The notes: a model not told the origin generated them from the sequence alone. A stretch of DNA of 64,000 bases from Sporomusa malonica (GCF_041428715.1 NZ_CP155572.1); one strand, 5' to 3'; positions 45,061 to 53,488 are shown, counted from the stretch's first letter. Numbers and translations: made by a program.

Positions 45061-45078
45061 GGCTACATACTGCACGGA

Positions 45079-46401
45079 CTAATGTAGACGCATATAGAAG
45101 TTAGCGAGGAAGGCCAAGCTGACAAGCCACATAATGAGACTGACTTCTTTGCCTCTGCCGGACAATACTTTTACAAAGGTGTAGCTAACAAAACCAAAGG
45201 CAAAACCGTTGGCAATACTGAAAGTCAAAGGCATCATAATAATAGTCATAAAAGCTGGAAACCCATCGGTAAAGTCAGCAAAGCTTACATGGACGATCTC
45301 AGCCATCATCAGTGCTCCTACCAGAATCAGGGCCGGTGCCGTAGCAAAGCCGGGCACCAAACCGATTAGTGGAGCAAACAACAGGGAAACAACAAACAAG
45401 CCGGCCACTGTCAGGGCTGTCAAACCGGTTTTACCGCCTTCGGCAATACCAGCGGCACTTTCTATATATGAGGTTACCGTGGAGGTGCCAAAAATAGCAC
45501 TGGTAAGCGTTCCTACCGCGTCGGTGGTCAAGGCCTTGTCGAGATTTTCGATATCACCTTTGTCATTCATCAGTTTGGCCTTACGGGTCAGGCCAATGAG
45601 TGTTCCCATGTTGTCAAAGAGTTCCACAATGGTAAAGGTAAAGATAATGGAGAATATACCGAATTGCCAGGCACCCATCAGGTCTAACTGCATAAAGGTA
45701 GGTGCCATACTGGGAATATTAAAGCTAATAATATCATTTAACCCTTTAGGAGCCGGCACAACACCGAAAATCATTCCTAAAATAGTGGTGGTTATGATCC
45801 CAATGAGTATAGAACCTTTAACATTTCTGGCCATGAGAACGGCGGTCAGAATCAAGCCAAAACAGGCCAATAACGGTTCTTTATCGATTAAGTGACCTAC
45901 TGTCACAAATGTTGCTTTATCTGCAATAATGATGCCAGCATTTTTTAGCCCAATAAAAGCGATAAACAAACCGATACCTACGCCGATGGCGCATTTTAAG
46001 TTCATCGGCACAGACTTGATAATGGCCTGCCGAATACCGCCAATGGTTAAGATCAGGAACAAAATACCGGAGAAAAATACCGCTCCCAGAGCAACCTGCC
46101 AGGAAAGGTGCAGCACTCCTACTACATAGTAGGCAAAGAAAGCATTTAGTCCCATGCCAGGTGCTACGGCAATAGGGAAGTTGGCCCACACAGCCATAAG
46201 GGTTGTTGCTAAAGCGGTGGCCCATATGGTAGAAGCAATGGCCGCTTCTTTGGGAATTCCCGCATCTGCCAAAATGTTGGGGTTGACAAAGATGATGTAG
46301 GCTAAGGCCACAAAGGTGGTCAAGCCTGCCAGCATTTCCGTCTTGACATCGGTTTGTTTTTGACTGAGTTTAAACATCCGGTCGAGTATACCTTGGTCCA
46401 T
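45079..46401 (-). CDS. AzgA-type NCS2 permease (adenine/guanine/hypoxanthine)
   Basis: A 440-residue membrane transporter of the AzgA/PbuG branch. The N-terminal TEMLAGLTTFVALAYIIFVNP, VAPGMGLNAFFAYYV and TSAIFGTSTVTSYIESAAG are signature stretches of adenine/hypoxanthine/guanine permeases. Its position before adenine deaminase suggests adenine or hypoxanthine uptake. Confidence 0.93.
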   Translation of the reverse strand: MDQGILDRMFKLSQKQTDVKTEMLAGLTTFVALAYIIFVNPNILADAGIPKEAAIASTIWATALATTLMAVWANFPIAVAPGMGLNAFFAYYVVGVLHLSWQVALGAVFFSGILFLILTIGGIRQAIIKSVPMNLKCAIGVGIGLFIAFIGLKNAGIIIADKATFVTVGHLIDKEPLLACFGLILTAVLMARNVKGSILIGIITTTILGMIFGVVPAPKGLNDIISFNIPSMAPTFMQLDLMGAWQFGIFSIIFTFTIVELFDNMGTLIGLTRKAKLMNDKGDIENLDKALTTDAVGTLTSAIFGTSTVTSYIESAAGIAEGGKTGLTALTVAGLFVVSLLFAPLIGLVPGFATAPALILVGALMMAEIVHVSFADFTDGFPAFMTIIMMPLTFSIANGFAFGFVSYTFVKVLSGRGKEVSLIMWLVSLAFLANFYMRLH

Positions 46402-46498
46402 TTTATCTCCTCCTTAAAATCACCCGGTTTCCACCGACCTATAGATTTGTAGGAATCCTGCCTCTATCATCTCCTTCCTTTAAATCAATTGCCACCTA

Positions 46499-46560
46499 AT
46501 AAAGTAAACACAGCTTGCGCCGAGCCTTTGACGAAAGCGGAAGCTGATGTTACCAGAGAA
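46499..46560 (-). repeat. Dispersed element, decayed copy E
   Basis: Reverse-orientation remnant: AACACAGCTTGCGCCGAGCC, then TTTGACGAAAGCGGAAGC and TGATGTTACC correspond to the core of copies A-D, but the GGATAA…GAAAGTATAACTTTC half is lost. It lies in the gap after ygeX. Confidence 0.75.
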
Positions 46561-46605
46561 TGTTTACGTAAACCCAACCTAATGATGGCATCTCCCGCAC
46601 CTATT

Positions 46606-47826
46606 TCATATAGATGGGACAGGATATTCTCCATTCCAGGTAATACCGCGGTATTTGACCGGATCGGTGTCGCCTTCGGTGCTAAACAGCAGGATTCTCG
46701 ATTTCTCATTTAAACCCAGCTTTGCTTTGGCTTCTGCCATATCCGGGTTAGTCATAAGCTCTGCCACAAGACCGGCGGTAACGGCTCCTGACTCTCCGGA
46801 AATCACCCGGGCATCAATACCTAAGGGATTTCCCAGAATACGCATACCCTTGGCTGCCACCCAGTCAGGACAAGAAGCAAACATATTGCTGTAATCCCTG
46901 AGAACGTTCCAGGCAATGGTATTCGGCTCGCCACAGGCTAAACCGGCCATAATTGTTGCTAAATCCCCGTTAACAATTCTTGGTTCACCATCATTGGCCA
47001 GAGCTGATTTATATAAGCAGTCGGCCTGGTCAGACTCTACGATTACCGTTACCGGACGGTCGCTTTCACAGGCCGAGGCAAAGAACCCCTGTACCGCGCC
47101 GGCTAACGAACCTACCCCCGCCTGTACAAACACATGGGTGGGTTTTTCCACACCTACTGCCTTAAGTTGCTCCAAAGCTTCCAACGCCATAGTCCCATAG
47201 CCCTGCATAATCCACGTAGGAATTTCTTCATACCCTTTCCAGGCCGTATCCTGCACTACCACCCAGCCATACTTTTTAGCATTTTCTGTAGCCAAGCGTA
47301 CCGCGTCATCATAGTTCAAGTCGGTAATAGAAGCCTCTGCCCCTTCAGCCCGGATATTTTCTAGACGAGTGAGGGAAGAGCCTTTGGGCATATACACCAC
47401 AGATTTCTGCTTTAATCTGTTAGCCGTCCAGGCAACCCCCCGTCCATGATTGCCATCTGTTGCTGTGGTAAAAGTAATTTCCCCCAACTCTTTACGAACT
47501 TCATCGGAGGTCAGCCGTTCATAACCCAGTTGACTTATATCTCTCCTCAGACGCTTAGCTAAGTACTTGGCCATAGCGAAAGAGCCGCCTAGTACCTTAA
47601 AGGCATTTAAGCCAAAACGATAAGATTCATCTTTTACATACATACCTGCTACTCCCAAATAGGCGGCTAAATCATTCAACTGACGAAGCGGGGTTGCGCT
47701 ATATTCAGGAAAGCTTTTATGGAATTGCCTCACCTTGCTGATTTCCTGACAACTCAAAAAATCAATAGAAACTTTCTCTTGCTTCTCCATCATTTGGTTC
47801 TTAATCCATTTAATTTTTTGGTTCAT
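46606..47826 (-). CDS. ygeX: Diaminopropionate ammonia-lyase
   Basis: PLP enzyme (fold type II) that splits 2,3-diaminopropionate to pyruvate and two ammonia. The Schiff-base lysine is in FGLNAFKVLGGSFAMAK and the PLP-binding asparagine region in TATDGNHGRGVAW; QAGVGSLAGAVQGF is the phosphate loop. Length 406 residues fits DAL/YgeX. It is the first gene of the sigma-54-driven purine transcript and makes pyruvate, the main carbon product of the pathway. Confidence 0.94.
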   Translation of the reverse strand: MNQKIKWIKNQMMEKQEKVSIDFLSCQEISKVRQFHKSFPEYSATPLRQLNDLAAYLGVAGMYVKDESYRFGLNAFKVLGGSFAMAKYLAKRLRRDISQLGYERLTSDEVRKELGEITFTTATDGNHGRGVAWTANRLKQKSVVYMPKGSSLTRLENIRAEGAEASITDLNYDDAVRLATENAKKYGWVVVQDTAWKGYEEIPTWIMQGYGTMALEALEQLKAVGVEKPTHVFVQAGVGSLAGAVQGFFASACESDRPVTVIVESDQADCLYKSALANDGEPRIVNGDLATIMAGLACGEPNTIAWNVLRDYSNMFASCPDWVAAKGMRILGNPLGIDARVISGESGAVTAGLVAELMTNPDMAEAKAKLGLNEKSRILLFSTEGDTDPVKYRGITWNGEYPVPSI

Positions 47827-47874
47827 TCCTAGTCCCTCTTTTCTGGTTTATTGCACATTCTATTACCAATATCT

Positions 47875-47890
47875 TGCAAAAACCATGCCA
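47875..47890 (-). promoter_or_regulatory. Sigma-54 promoter of the purine island (upstream of ygeX)
   Basis: Minus-strand TGGCATGGTTTTTGCA matches the RpoN consensus with the exact GG-N10-GC spacing. It lies 49-64 bp upstream of the ygeX start. Together with the activator gene and the enhancer-like sites upstream it forms a complete sigma-54 regulatory unit. Confidence 0.87.
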
Positions 47891-48045
47891 TGTTAAACTA
47901 TCCCATAGAAATAGCTTGTTCTGATGGGTAAAAGACCCTATATTCCCATATAATATATTGAAGTTTGACTTCAAATATTTTTTCTTTGTCTCCCACCTAG
48001 TTCTTAAAATCTACCTATTATATTTTTTAATTTCCAGTTTTCTCT

Positions 48046-48180
48046 TATCAAAATGATAATTTTTATCATTTTGATAAATTACGTCCTCTAACTTCTACTT
48101 TTGTCCTTTCCTATAAAGCACACTATTTTTCTGCTTTGCATTTGTCCTATAATCAATAACTTATATTTATCAAAATGATA
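48046..48180 (-). promoter_or_regulatory. Three copies of a TATCA-N3-TGATA palindrome: likely activator binding sites
   Basis: TATCAAAATGATA at 48046-48058 and 48168-48180, and TATCATTTTGATA at 48064-48076. The first two are back to back and form one long palindrome. They lie about 155-305 bp upstream of the sigma-54 promoter, the usual distance for an enhancer. Binding by the YgeV-like protein is inferred. Confidence 0.78.
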
Positions 48181-48270
48181 AAGAAGACACGGCTTGCGCC
48201 GAGCCTCTGGCGACAGCGGAAGCCGATGTTGCCCTTATCCAGACGGAAAGTTTTACTTTCTTACAGGATA
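48181..48270 (-). repeat. Dispersed ~90-bp element, copy C (reverse orientation)
   Basis: Full-length copy in the opposite orientation: GACACGGCTTGCGCCGAGCC, CGGAAGCCGATGTTGCCC, TTATCCAGACGG, GAAAGTTTTACTTTC, ending TTACAGGATA. Its outer end abuts the third TATCA palindrome. Confidence 0.88.
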
Positions 48271-48280
48271 AATATAAAAA

Positions 48281-48325
48281 ATACATCCTTTATATCTCAA
48301 CAGCAAAGAGATATAAAGGATGTAT
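48281..48325 (-). terminator. Terminator after the YgeV-like activator gene
   Basis: Two perfect 18-bp arms beginning ATACATCCTTTATATCTC flank a 9-base loop; on the minus strand TTTTTTATATTT follows. This isolates the activator from the sigma-54 promoter downstream. Confidence 0.9.
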
Positions 48326-48363
48326 CAGTTTCTATGAATACCTGGTCTGAACCAACTAACGTA

Positions 48364-50163
48364 TCAGTCAGGTATAGCTTTCGCAGCAACTCCGATTGTA
48401 ATCTGCGCTTCTTCTATTTCATGTAATTTTCGATACAAAGTGGCAATGCCAATTCCCAGTTGTCTGGCAGCAGCTAGTTTTCCCTGGGTTGTATCCCCAA
48501 ATTGCCGAACAACTTGTAAAATGTGGTCTTGTTCTACTTGGCGCAAAGATTTGATCTCTCCCGCCCGCGGCTCATCTGATTGAACTGCCCAGCTGTCAAA
48601 AAAACTTCGCGGCAGAGTATCCCTGGTCAACCAACCGTTATCATCAGCCATATTAATCATAAACTCAATGGTATTTTCCAGCTCCCGGATATTCCCCGGC
48701 CAACTGTATTGCTTCAATAACTCCATAGTCTCTCGGTCAATTCCGCGAATTATTTTTCGAAACAAGCCGCCGTATTTTCCCATCATAGAATCCACAAGCG
48801 GTTCGATATCTTCCACCCGTTTGCGTAGAGGAGGCACTTCAAGGGGAATTACATTTAAACGGTAATACAAATCCTCCCGAAACTTTTTTTCCTTAATAAG
48901 TTCTTTTAAGTCTTTGTTGGTAGCGGCAATAACTCGCACATCCAGAGATAGCAGCTGGTTAGAACCAATGCGCACCAGCTTGCGCTCTTGAAGCACTCGC
49001 AGCAGTTTCACTTGCAGATACAGGGGCATATCCCCAATTTCATCTAAGAAGATAACGCCCTTGTTAGCCAGTTCAAATTTACCGATTTTTCCTCGGGGGT
49101 CTGCACCGGTAAAAGCCCCCTTAACATAACCAAACAACTCACTTTCCAGTAGCGTATCAGGTATGGCGGCACAGTTGATGCCAATAAAAGGCCGGTCATT
49201 GCGATTGCCTGCAGCATGAATGGCCCTAGCGATAACTTCCTTGCCGGTACCGCTTTCCCCGGTTACAAGAACAGTGGAATTGGAATCTGCAATTTTCGTC
49301 AACCTAGCCTTGAGCTGCTGGGTTACCGGTGAGCAGCTTACAATATTATCTAAAGTGACTGCTATAGGCACCTTGGTCAAGTCATAAATACCGGATTTTA
49401 CATTTTTTATTTCGTTAAAGATAAAAATCCGGTCACAGGAAGATAAACCTGGTGATACAGATAATAAGTCGCCCATAAGAAAATAGGTGGTATTATCAAT
49501 AGTTACCTTGTATTCGTCCACGCCCAGCATAGAGTCGCTGGTAGCAACCATGGAAACCGGCTTTTTCATACAATCAACAGTGAGCTGGAGTTGTTTGCGT
49601 GCACTGTCATTAATCTGAACAATGTGGTTGCTGCTGTTCAGCACTAGCACCCCTTTGTCTACATTGTCGACGACTTGCAATAACACCTCCATCATGCGCT
49701 GATTACGTTGGCTTTCCTGTCGCTCATATGCTTTAGCACTGATAAAGTCAGCAATTTGCTCCAGAAACAGCTGGTAAAAGTTTAAATCCTGTAACAGCTG
49801 TTTCTTCTGTGCTTCCTCAAAGCAAATCAGACCAATAACCCCGATGATCTCCTCTCCCAAGGTAATGGGAGTACAAAGTTCTAGTTTTTCATCACAGCAA
49901 CCTTGTTTGGGACAAATAATGCAAAGGGCGTGCTCGCCTGGGTTTTCAATAAGCTGGGATTGTCCGGTAGCCAGTACATGCTTATAGACAAATCCCTCTC
50001 GGGACATGTCTTCATTAATTCCCTTGTCATAGATGCCGGTGCCAACAATGCGGAATAAGTCCGCATCTACAATTTCTACATCCACACGAATGACATGAGC
50101 AATAATTTTTGCATATTGAATAACCGCAGCTTGAATTTCTTGTAAAATTGATTTTTTTATCAT
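48364..50163 (-). CDS. ygeV: YgeV-like sigma-54-dependent activator of the purine island
   Basis: A 599-residue enhancer-binding protein, close in length to E. coli YgeV. Order: an N-terminal GAF-like sensor (1-145) with cysteines C81, C84, C89, C90 and C97; a PAS-like region (about 165-260); AAA+ with GESGTGKE, GAFTGA and GVIFLDEIGDMP; and a Fis-type HTH (AARQLGIGIATLYRKLHEI). It lies upstream of the ygeX sigma-54 promoter and palindromic sites, and is separated by a terminator. The cysteine cluster may sense redox state or metal. The inducer, perhaps a purine, is not known from sequence. Confidence 0.9.
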   Translation of the reverse strand: MIKKSILQEIQAAVIQYAKIIAHVIRVDVEIVDADLFRIVGTGIYDKGINEDMSREGFVYKHVLATGQSQLIENPGEHALCIICPKQGCCDEKLELCTPITLGEEIIGVIGLICFEEAQKKQLLQDLNFYQLFLEQIADFISAKAYERQESQRNQRMMEVLLQVVDNVDKGVLVLNSSNHIVQINDSARKQLQLTVDCMKKPVSMVATSDSMLGVDEYKVTIDNTTYFLMGDLLSVSPGLSSCDRIFIFNEIKNVKSGIYDLTKVPIAVTLDNIVSCSPVTQQLKARLTKIADSNSTVLVTGESGTGKEVIARAIHAAGNRNDRPFIGINCAAIPDTLLESELFGYVKGAFTGADPRGKIGKFELANKGVIFLDEIGDMPLYLQVKLLRVLQERKLVRIGSNQLLSLDVRVIAATNKDLKELIKEKKFREDLYYRLNVIPLEVPPLRKRVEDIEPLVDSMMGKYGGLFRKIIRGIDRETMELLKQYSWPGNIRELENTIEFMINMADDNGWLTRDTLPRSFFDSWAVQSDEPRAGEIKSLRQVEQDHILQVVRQFGDTTQGKLAAARQLGIGIATLYRKLHEIEEAQITIGVAAKAIPD

Positions 50164-50485
50164 CTTCAGTCCACTTGCCTTTACTGATTTATGATTATTG
50201 CTTCCTGTGTTCTACTCTTTTGGCAAATTACCCAATACAAATTCGCTTGGGGTTGCTTCTTTCCCTGCGTATTGTTGTAAATGCTTCAAAATTTAACCGA
50301 ATAAAATTTTTCCTCAGAATTAAATTCACTGCACCATTCTCTATTCTCTCAGAACAGGGCGGGAATGCGGGCGGAAAAGTCTCGGATTATAATGGTAAGA
50401 AACATTAAATCTGGATTAAAACTGATGACGGGAGAAATATTTGCCCAAAATAAAAGGCCCCCAGTTTCCCGAGGGCTCTAAAACT
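50164..50485. other. Intergenic region between the activator and the MCP gene
   Basis: 322 bp without a gene. It is AT-rich on the activator side, where only a weak agtggact ribosome site is seen. On the MCP side the hairpin at about 50456-50480 (agccctcggg/ggggcct, then TTTTATTTT on the minus strand) is the MCP terminator. I see no convincing promoter. Confidence 0.6.
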
Positions 50486-51301
50486 TCATATTATCTCTGC
50501 AACCTTCTCTATATCGGTCGCCGATGACGCCAATTGCTGCATTGACGCTGATATTTCCTGGCTTGCAGCGGCCTGACGCTCACCAATAATGGCCGTCTCT
50601 CCTATACCCGTTATTATCCCAGTCGTATCTCGCTGGATAGCCTGAAGTACTGCTTTAATGTCTTTCACTGCCTGGCTACTGTTATCAGCCATCTTTCTTA
50701 TCTCGGTCGCCACTACAGCAAACCCACGTCCGTGTTCACCGGCTCTGGCGGCTTCAATAGCAGCGTTGAGTCCTAGTAGATTAGAATTAGTAGAAACGTC
50801 ACTGACAAACTTAAGAATATCATCGGTCTTCTTAAGTTCCTGTATTACTCGTTCCCCTCTTGATTTAAGGTCGTCAAGCTGCTGTGCCAAAGAGGTAGCT
50901 GATGCTGCAAGCTCCTCAGTAGTTGCCGTGATTTCTTGACTTGTAGCTGCTATGTTTTGAGCTGATTCCATTAACGTTTGCTGTGAGGATAAAGAAAAAC
51001 CCATCGCACTAGCTCCAACTAATACACCGTTTTCAAATACTGGATATGCGATTGCTTTAATTGCAACGCCGTACAGTTCCTTGGGCAGAGTCTTGAAAAC
51101 TTCTTTGTGCGTTTTTAGGCAGTCGCCTAGAGTTCCGTTGGTTGGAATTGTATCGCCTTCCTTAACCCGCATATCAAAAGTTTTTGCTGGTAGGAACTTA
51201 ACTACGACACCTTCTGTATTGCAAATCATTACACAGCAGTCTATGGGAACAAGATGTTGATACACAGTAGCTGATCTTATAGCGCAATCTAATTCTGTCA
51301 T
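50486..51301 (-). CDS. Soluble methyl-accepting chemotaxis-type protein
   Basis: A 271-residue cytoplasmic MCP. The first 110 residues form a small sensor (MICNTEGVVVKFLPAKTFD, then GVAIKAIAYPVFENGVLVGA), followed by the MCP signalling coiled coil with the hairpin tip SNLLGLNAAIEAARAGEHGR and ATEIRKMA that bind CheA/CheW. No membrane helix is seen, and the helical domain is much shorter than in classic MCPs. The ligand is unknown. Confidence 0.85.
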   Translation of the reverse strand: MTELDCAIRSATVYQHLVPIDCCVMICNTEGVVVKFLPAKTFDMRVKEGDTIPTNGTLGDCLKTHKEVFKTLPKELYGVAIKAIAYPVFENGVLVGASAMGFSLSSQQTLMESAQNIAATSQEITATTEELAASATSLAQQLDDLKSRGERVIQELKKTDDILKFVSDVSTNSNLLGLNAAIEAARAGEHGRGFAVVATEIRKMADNSSQAVKDIKAVLQAIQRDTTGIITGIGETAIIGERQAAASQEISASMQQLASSATDIEKVAEII

Positions 51302-51366
51302 GGCTCCCTCTCCTTTTAATTACTTAGCAAAAACAATCACATTAACTTTTGACATGAAAGGGAAAG

Positions 51367-51400
51367 CCGCCTCGAGGATACGGCAACCCGGCAGAGTATT
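51367..51400 (-). terminator. Hairpin between the small unknown gene and the MCP gene
   Basis: Minus-strand GCCG-TAT-CC-TCGA-GG-C-GGC followed by TTTCCCTTTC, just after the stop of the 51405-51707 gene. It could be a weak terminator. A nearby GCCGGGTTGCCG resembles the 3' part of c-di-GMP-I riboswitches, but the rest of that class is absent. Confidence 0.4.
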
Positions 51401-51404
51401 TTGC

Positions 51405-51707
51405 CTATTCTTCATCACTATCCCAAGAGATGTTTGTGCATTTCGCTTTATCAAACTCATCTTTTGCCTGTTCTCGCGTACCAGATAGATTAGATATCAT
51501 GACCACTCTTTTTATTCTCCATCGCCCATTAATATACTCAATGTATTCAGCATTCGTGAAATGCTGCAAAACTTGATAGAGAGCTTCCTTAGCAGCAAAC
51601 AACTGCAATCCCCTCGCCGGTGTCATATCGGGATTACGAATTTCCTGTTCAATAGCGTAATAGTCGCTAATAGTTGTTTGCAAGGCATTTTTTAGTTTAA
51701 GCTCCAT
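51405..51707 (-). CDS. Uncharacterised small protein (100 aa)
   Basis: A 100-residue acidic protein starting MELKLKNALQTTISDYYAIE behind aaggga; the frame extends to 51731 but without a ribosome site. It is helical in the first 60 residues, then YINGRWRIKRVVMISNLSGT suggests a beta part, with an acidic tail WDSDEE. I do not recognise a family. It lies upstream of the MCP gene, 103 bp away. Confidence 0.65.
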   Translation of the reverse strand: MELKLKNALQTTISDYYAIEQEIRNPDMTPARGLQLFAAKEALYQVLQHFTNAEYIEYINGRWRIKRVVMISNLSGTREQAKDEFDKAKCTNISWDSDEE

Positions 51708-52031
51708 GTTTATTATCCCTTCTTTTTTCATGCGATTACGCAGCCTAAGGTATCGGCAAATCTTTTGGGCTTACGAGGCTAACACAAGTAAAAAAAAGTA
51801 CCGTCTACTCACAAGTAAACGGTATTATAAAATGGGAGAGTTTTACTAAAAGGTTAATTTAATAATACAATAATGATGTTGCGGTTAGGTTAAGAGTTTG
51901 TAAACATTTGATTAAAAATATAAAACCACGTTATTTTTTATTTCTCAATATAATTTATATGATTGCAGGAATATAATGTTAATTTGTGGTATTTTATATA
52001 ATAATAAAAATCACCTTTGGGAGTGTGCAAA
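51708..52031. other. Intergenic region with a minus-strand terminator-like hairpin
   Basis: 324 bp between divergent genes. TACCGTCTACT (51799-51809) pairs with AGTAAACGGTA (51814-51824) with one mismatch, and on the minus strand it is followed by CTTTTTTT, a good terminator. No minus-strand gene lies upstream of it, so it may end a short RNA or act as an attenuator in the leader of the 51405-51707 gene. AGCCT/AGGCT arms at about 51745-51775 add structure to that leader. Confidence 0.5.
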
Positions 52032-52655
52032 ATGAAAACTGTTTTATCTATCCTGATTTGTTTTATAATCTCACTATCAGCGTTACCCGTACAGGCCGAG
52101 TTTAGTTTTAGTTCCACCGAACCCGAATCCAAACCAACTATCGCTGTTTTGGTTGGTGGCCAAGGCGCCATACGAAGCAATGAAAAGGCCATGAAAATAA
52201 TCCAAGAGAAACTTGAAGAAAAATTCCCAAAAGCAAAATTCAATCTGGTTACAGACAGCAAGTTAGTTCAAGATGCTTTGATTTTTGCAGAAGACGAAGA
52301 AGTTACTGACATCTCGCAAATAAAGAAAGGTCAACTCGCCAAATTTGGAAAAGAACGCAACTTTGATTATGTCATTTCTTTAATACTGGGCATGGGCCAC
52401 GGCAGGTCTGGTATGAATTTTTGGGCCCTAAATTACGACATCGACGTAGACTTACAGGCCAAGGTTGTCGATGTTGCTACCGCACAATATATATACCGGC
52501 AAAACATTATGGGCCATGGGAAAAGTTCTGCTGGAATCGGTATGCCTAGCTCTGTAAATGCGTTTGCTAAAGCAACGCAAGCCTGCATGGAAACGTTTTG
52601 TAAGGAAGTTAATATAAGTCCAATTAAACCTGTTGTACCCGAAACAGCACAATAA
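52032..52655 (+). CDS. Secreted protein of unknown function
   Basis: A 207-residue protein from the ATG at 52032 (gggagtg site). A Sec signal peptide (MKTVLSILICFIISLSALPVQA) precedes the mature part. The mature domain starts with IAVLVGGQGAIRSNEKAMKIIQEKLEEK and NLVTDSKLVQDAL, an arrangement reminiscent of small envelope proteins that form an alpha/beta sandwich, but I do not recognise the family. A strong terminator follows. It stands alone. Confidence 0.75.
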   Translation: MKTVLSILICFIISLSALPVQAEFSFSSTEPESKPTIAVLVGGQGAIRSNEKAMKIIQEKLEEKFPKAKFNLVTDSKLVQDALIFAEDEEVTDISQIKKGQLAKFGKERNFDYVISLILGMGHGRSGMNFWALNYDIDVDLQAKVVDVATAQYIYRQNIMGHGKSSAGIGMPSSVNAFAKATQACMETFCKEVNISPIKPVVPETAQ

Positions 52656-52659
52656 AAAA

Positions 52660-52698
52660 CCACCAAAGCCCCCAGTACACGCAAGGGGGCTTTGGTGG
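52660..52698 (+). terminator. Terminator after the secreted protein gene
   Basis: CCACCAAAGCCCCC and GGGGGCTTTGGTGG form a perfect 14-bp stem 5 bp past the stop. The T-run after it is weak on the plus strand and it may serve both strands. Confidence 0.8.
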
Positions 52699-52754
52699 GG
52701 TAATTTATTTCTCAATATACCCTTTACCGATTTACAAATGATTCACTATAAACC

Positions 52755-52795
52755 AAAAAAGCTGCCCCATCTATAAGGAGAAGCGGCAAAGCTTT
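52755..52795 (-). terminator. Terminator after the 42-residue membrane peptide gene
   Basis: AAAGCT-TTGCC and GGGCAGCTTTT arms around an 18-base loop, followed on the minus strand by a T6 run, directly after the stop codon at 52794. Confidence 0.7.
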
Positions 52796-52922
52796 AAATA
52801 TGTGACAGCATTAGCGCAACATACGCCAAACCTAGGAAAACTGCTATACTCCCCTTTATAGGCCATGACTTATGTTCCTGTTGACCGATTTGCTGTTTTG
52901 CTAATTCATGAACCAAAAACAT
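52794..52922 (-). CDS. Small membrane protein (42 aa), unannotated size class
   Basis: A 42-codon frame with ATG at 52922 behind a ggagtgat site (about 9-bp spacing) and an intrinsic terminator on its stop codon. The peptide has a soluble basic start (MFLVHELAKQQIGQQEHKSW) and one membrane helix (GSIAVFLGLAYVALMLSHI). Ribosome site, helix and terminator together support a real gene. No family is recognised. Confidence 0.62.
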   Translation of the reverse strand: MFLVHELAKQQIGQQEHKSWPIKGSIAVFLGLAYVALMLSHI

Positions 52923-53234
52923 TCAATATCACTCCGATTTTCATAAATATTATTATTTAAGATTTATTATTTCTTTATTATAACATGTATTTATTTCCAA
53001 GGATAGCTAAATCAAAAAAACTAGGTATGATATTAAGATAAGAGTTGTTATATTGACAGAGACGTTAACGCTCTGAGTTCATATGTAATATAATAATCAT
53101 CAATTTTTAGAATTAATTTAGAATAAATAAAAGCCACCTATCAGGGACGAACCCGTCAGGCGGCTAGAATCTATCATTCTGAACATGCGCAGAAGCTCAA
53201 GCCTTTGCAAAAATCAAGATCGGGGCTTTTGAAA
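52923..53234. other. Intergenic region holding a terminator
   Basis: 312 bp. At 53132-53165, AGCC-A-CCT and AGG-C-GGCT arms with an inner GGG/CCC pair are followed on the minus strand by TTTTATTTATT: the terminator of the 53235-53414 gene. The rest is AT-rich and holds nothing I can identify apart from the ribosome site of the 42-residue gene. Confidence 0.65.
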
Positions 53235-53414
53235 TTATGGAAGTAAAGCTGGATCTATGTAGATTCCTTGAGATGCTCCAAATAAAACTAGAGCCGAAAG
53301 AACTAACATAGCTAAAATATAGCCGCCAGCTATTAAAAATTTATCTAAAAGTTTTATCTTGCCTTCTTCGTGGGCACCATCACAATACCCTTTATAGCAA
53401 TAGGTGTTGGCCAT
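53235..53414 (-). CDS. Small membrane protein (59 aa)
   Basis: A 59-residue protein starting MANTYCYKGYCDGAHEEGK behind aagggga (ATG at 53414; a closer upstream ATG at 53423 is too near that site). The short soluble head holds two cysteines and a histidine, then comes one long membrane helix (LIAGGYILAMLVLSALVLFG). A sigma-A-type promoter (TTGACA/TATGTT, 17-bp spacing, 53460-53488) lies upstream and a terminator downstream, so it is a self-contained unit of unknown function. Confidence 0.75.
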   Translation of the reverse strand: MANTYCYKGYCDGAHEEGKIKLLDKFLIAGGYILAMLVLSALVLFGASQGIYIDPALLP

Positions 53415-53459
53415 TACAATCATCCCCTTGAGATATATGTTAAATGTTTCCTTGAAATC

Positions 53460-53488
53460 AACATACTATAATCGATAATAATTGTCAA
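53460..53488 (-). promoter_or_regulatory. Sigma-A-type promoter of the 59-aa membrane protein
   Basis: Minus-strand TTGACA (53483-53488), 17 bp, TATGTT (53460-53465), about 45 bp before the start codon at 53414. Confidence 0.65.

Noticed and set aside
45209..45895. Long plus-strand open frame (228 codons) opposite the AzgA permease
   Set aside because: It is the mirror of the permease reading frame; no ribosome site and low-complexity translation rich in Ile, Ser and Pro.
46402..46600. Purine riboswitch upstream of the AzgA permease
   Set aside because: No TATA-ATCC…three-way-junction blocks of the purine class are visible; the gap holds a decayed repeat instead.
51302..51420. Possible c-di-GMP-I (GEMM) riboswitch before the MCP gene
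   Set aside because: Only the GCCGGGTTGCCG-like 3' piece is present; the conserved GCAAAGCC…GGGTCTAAG blocks are missing and the region overlaps the preceding coding sequence.
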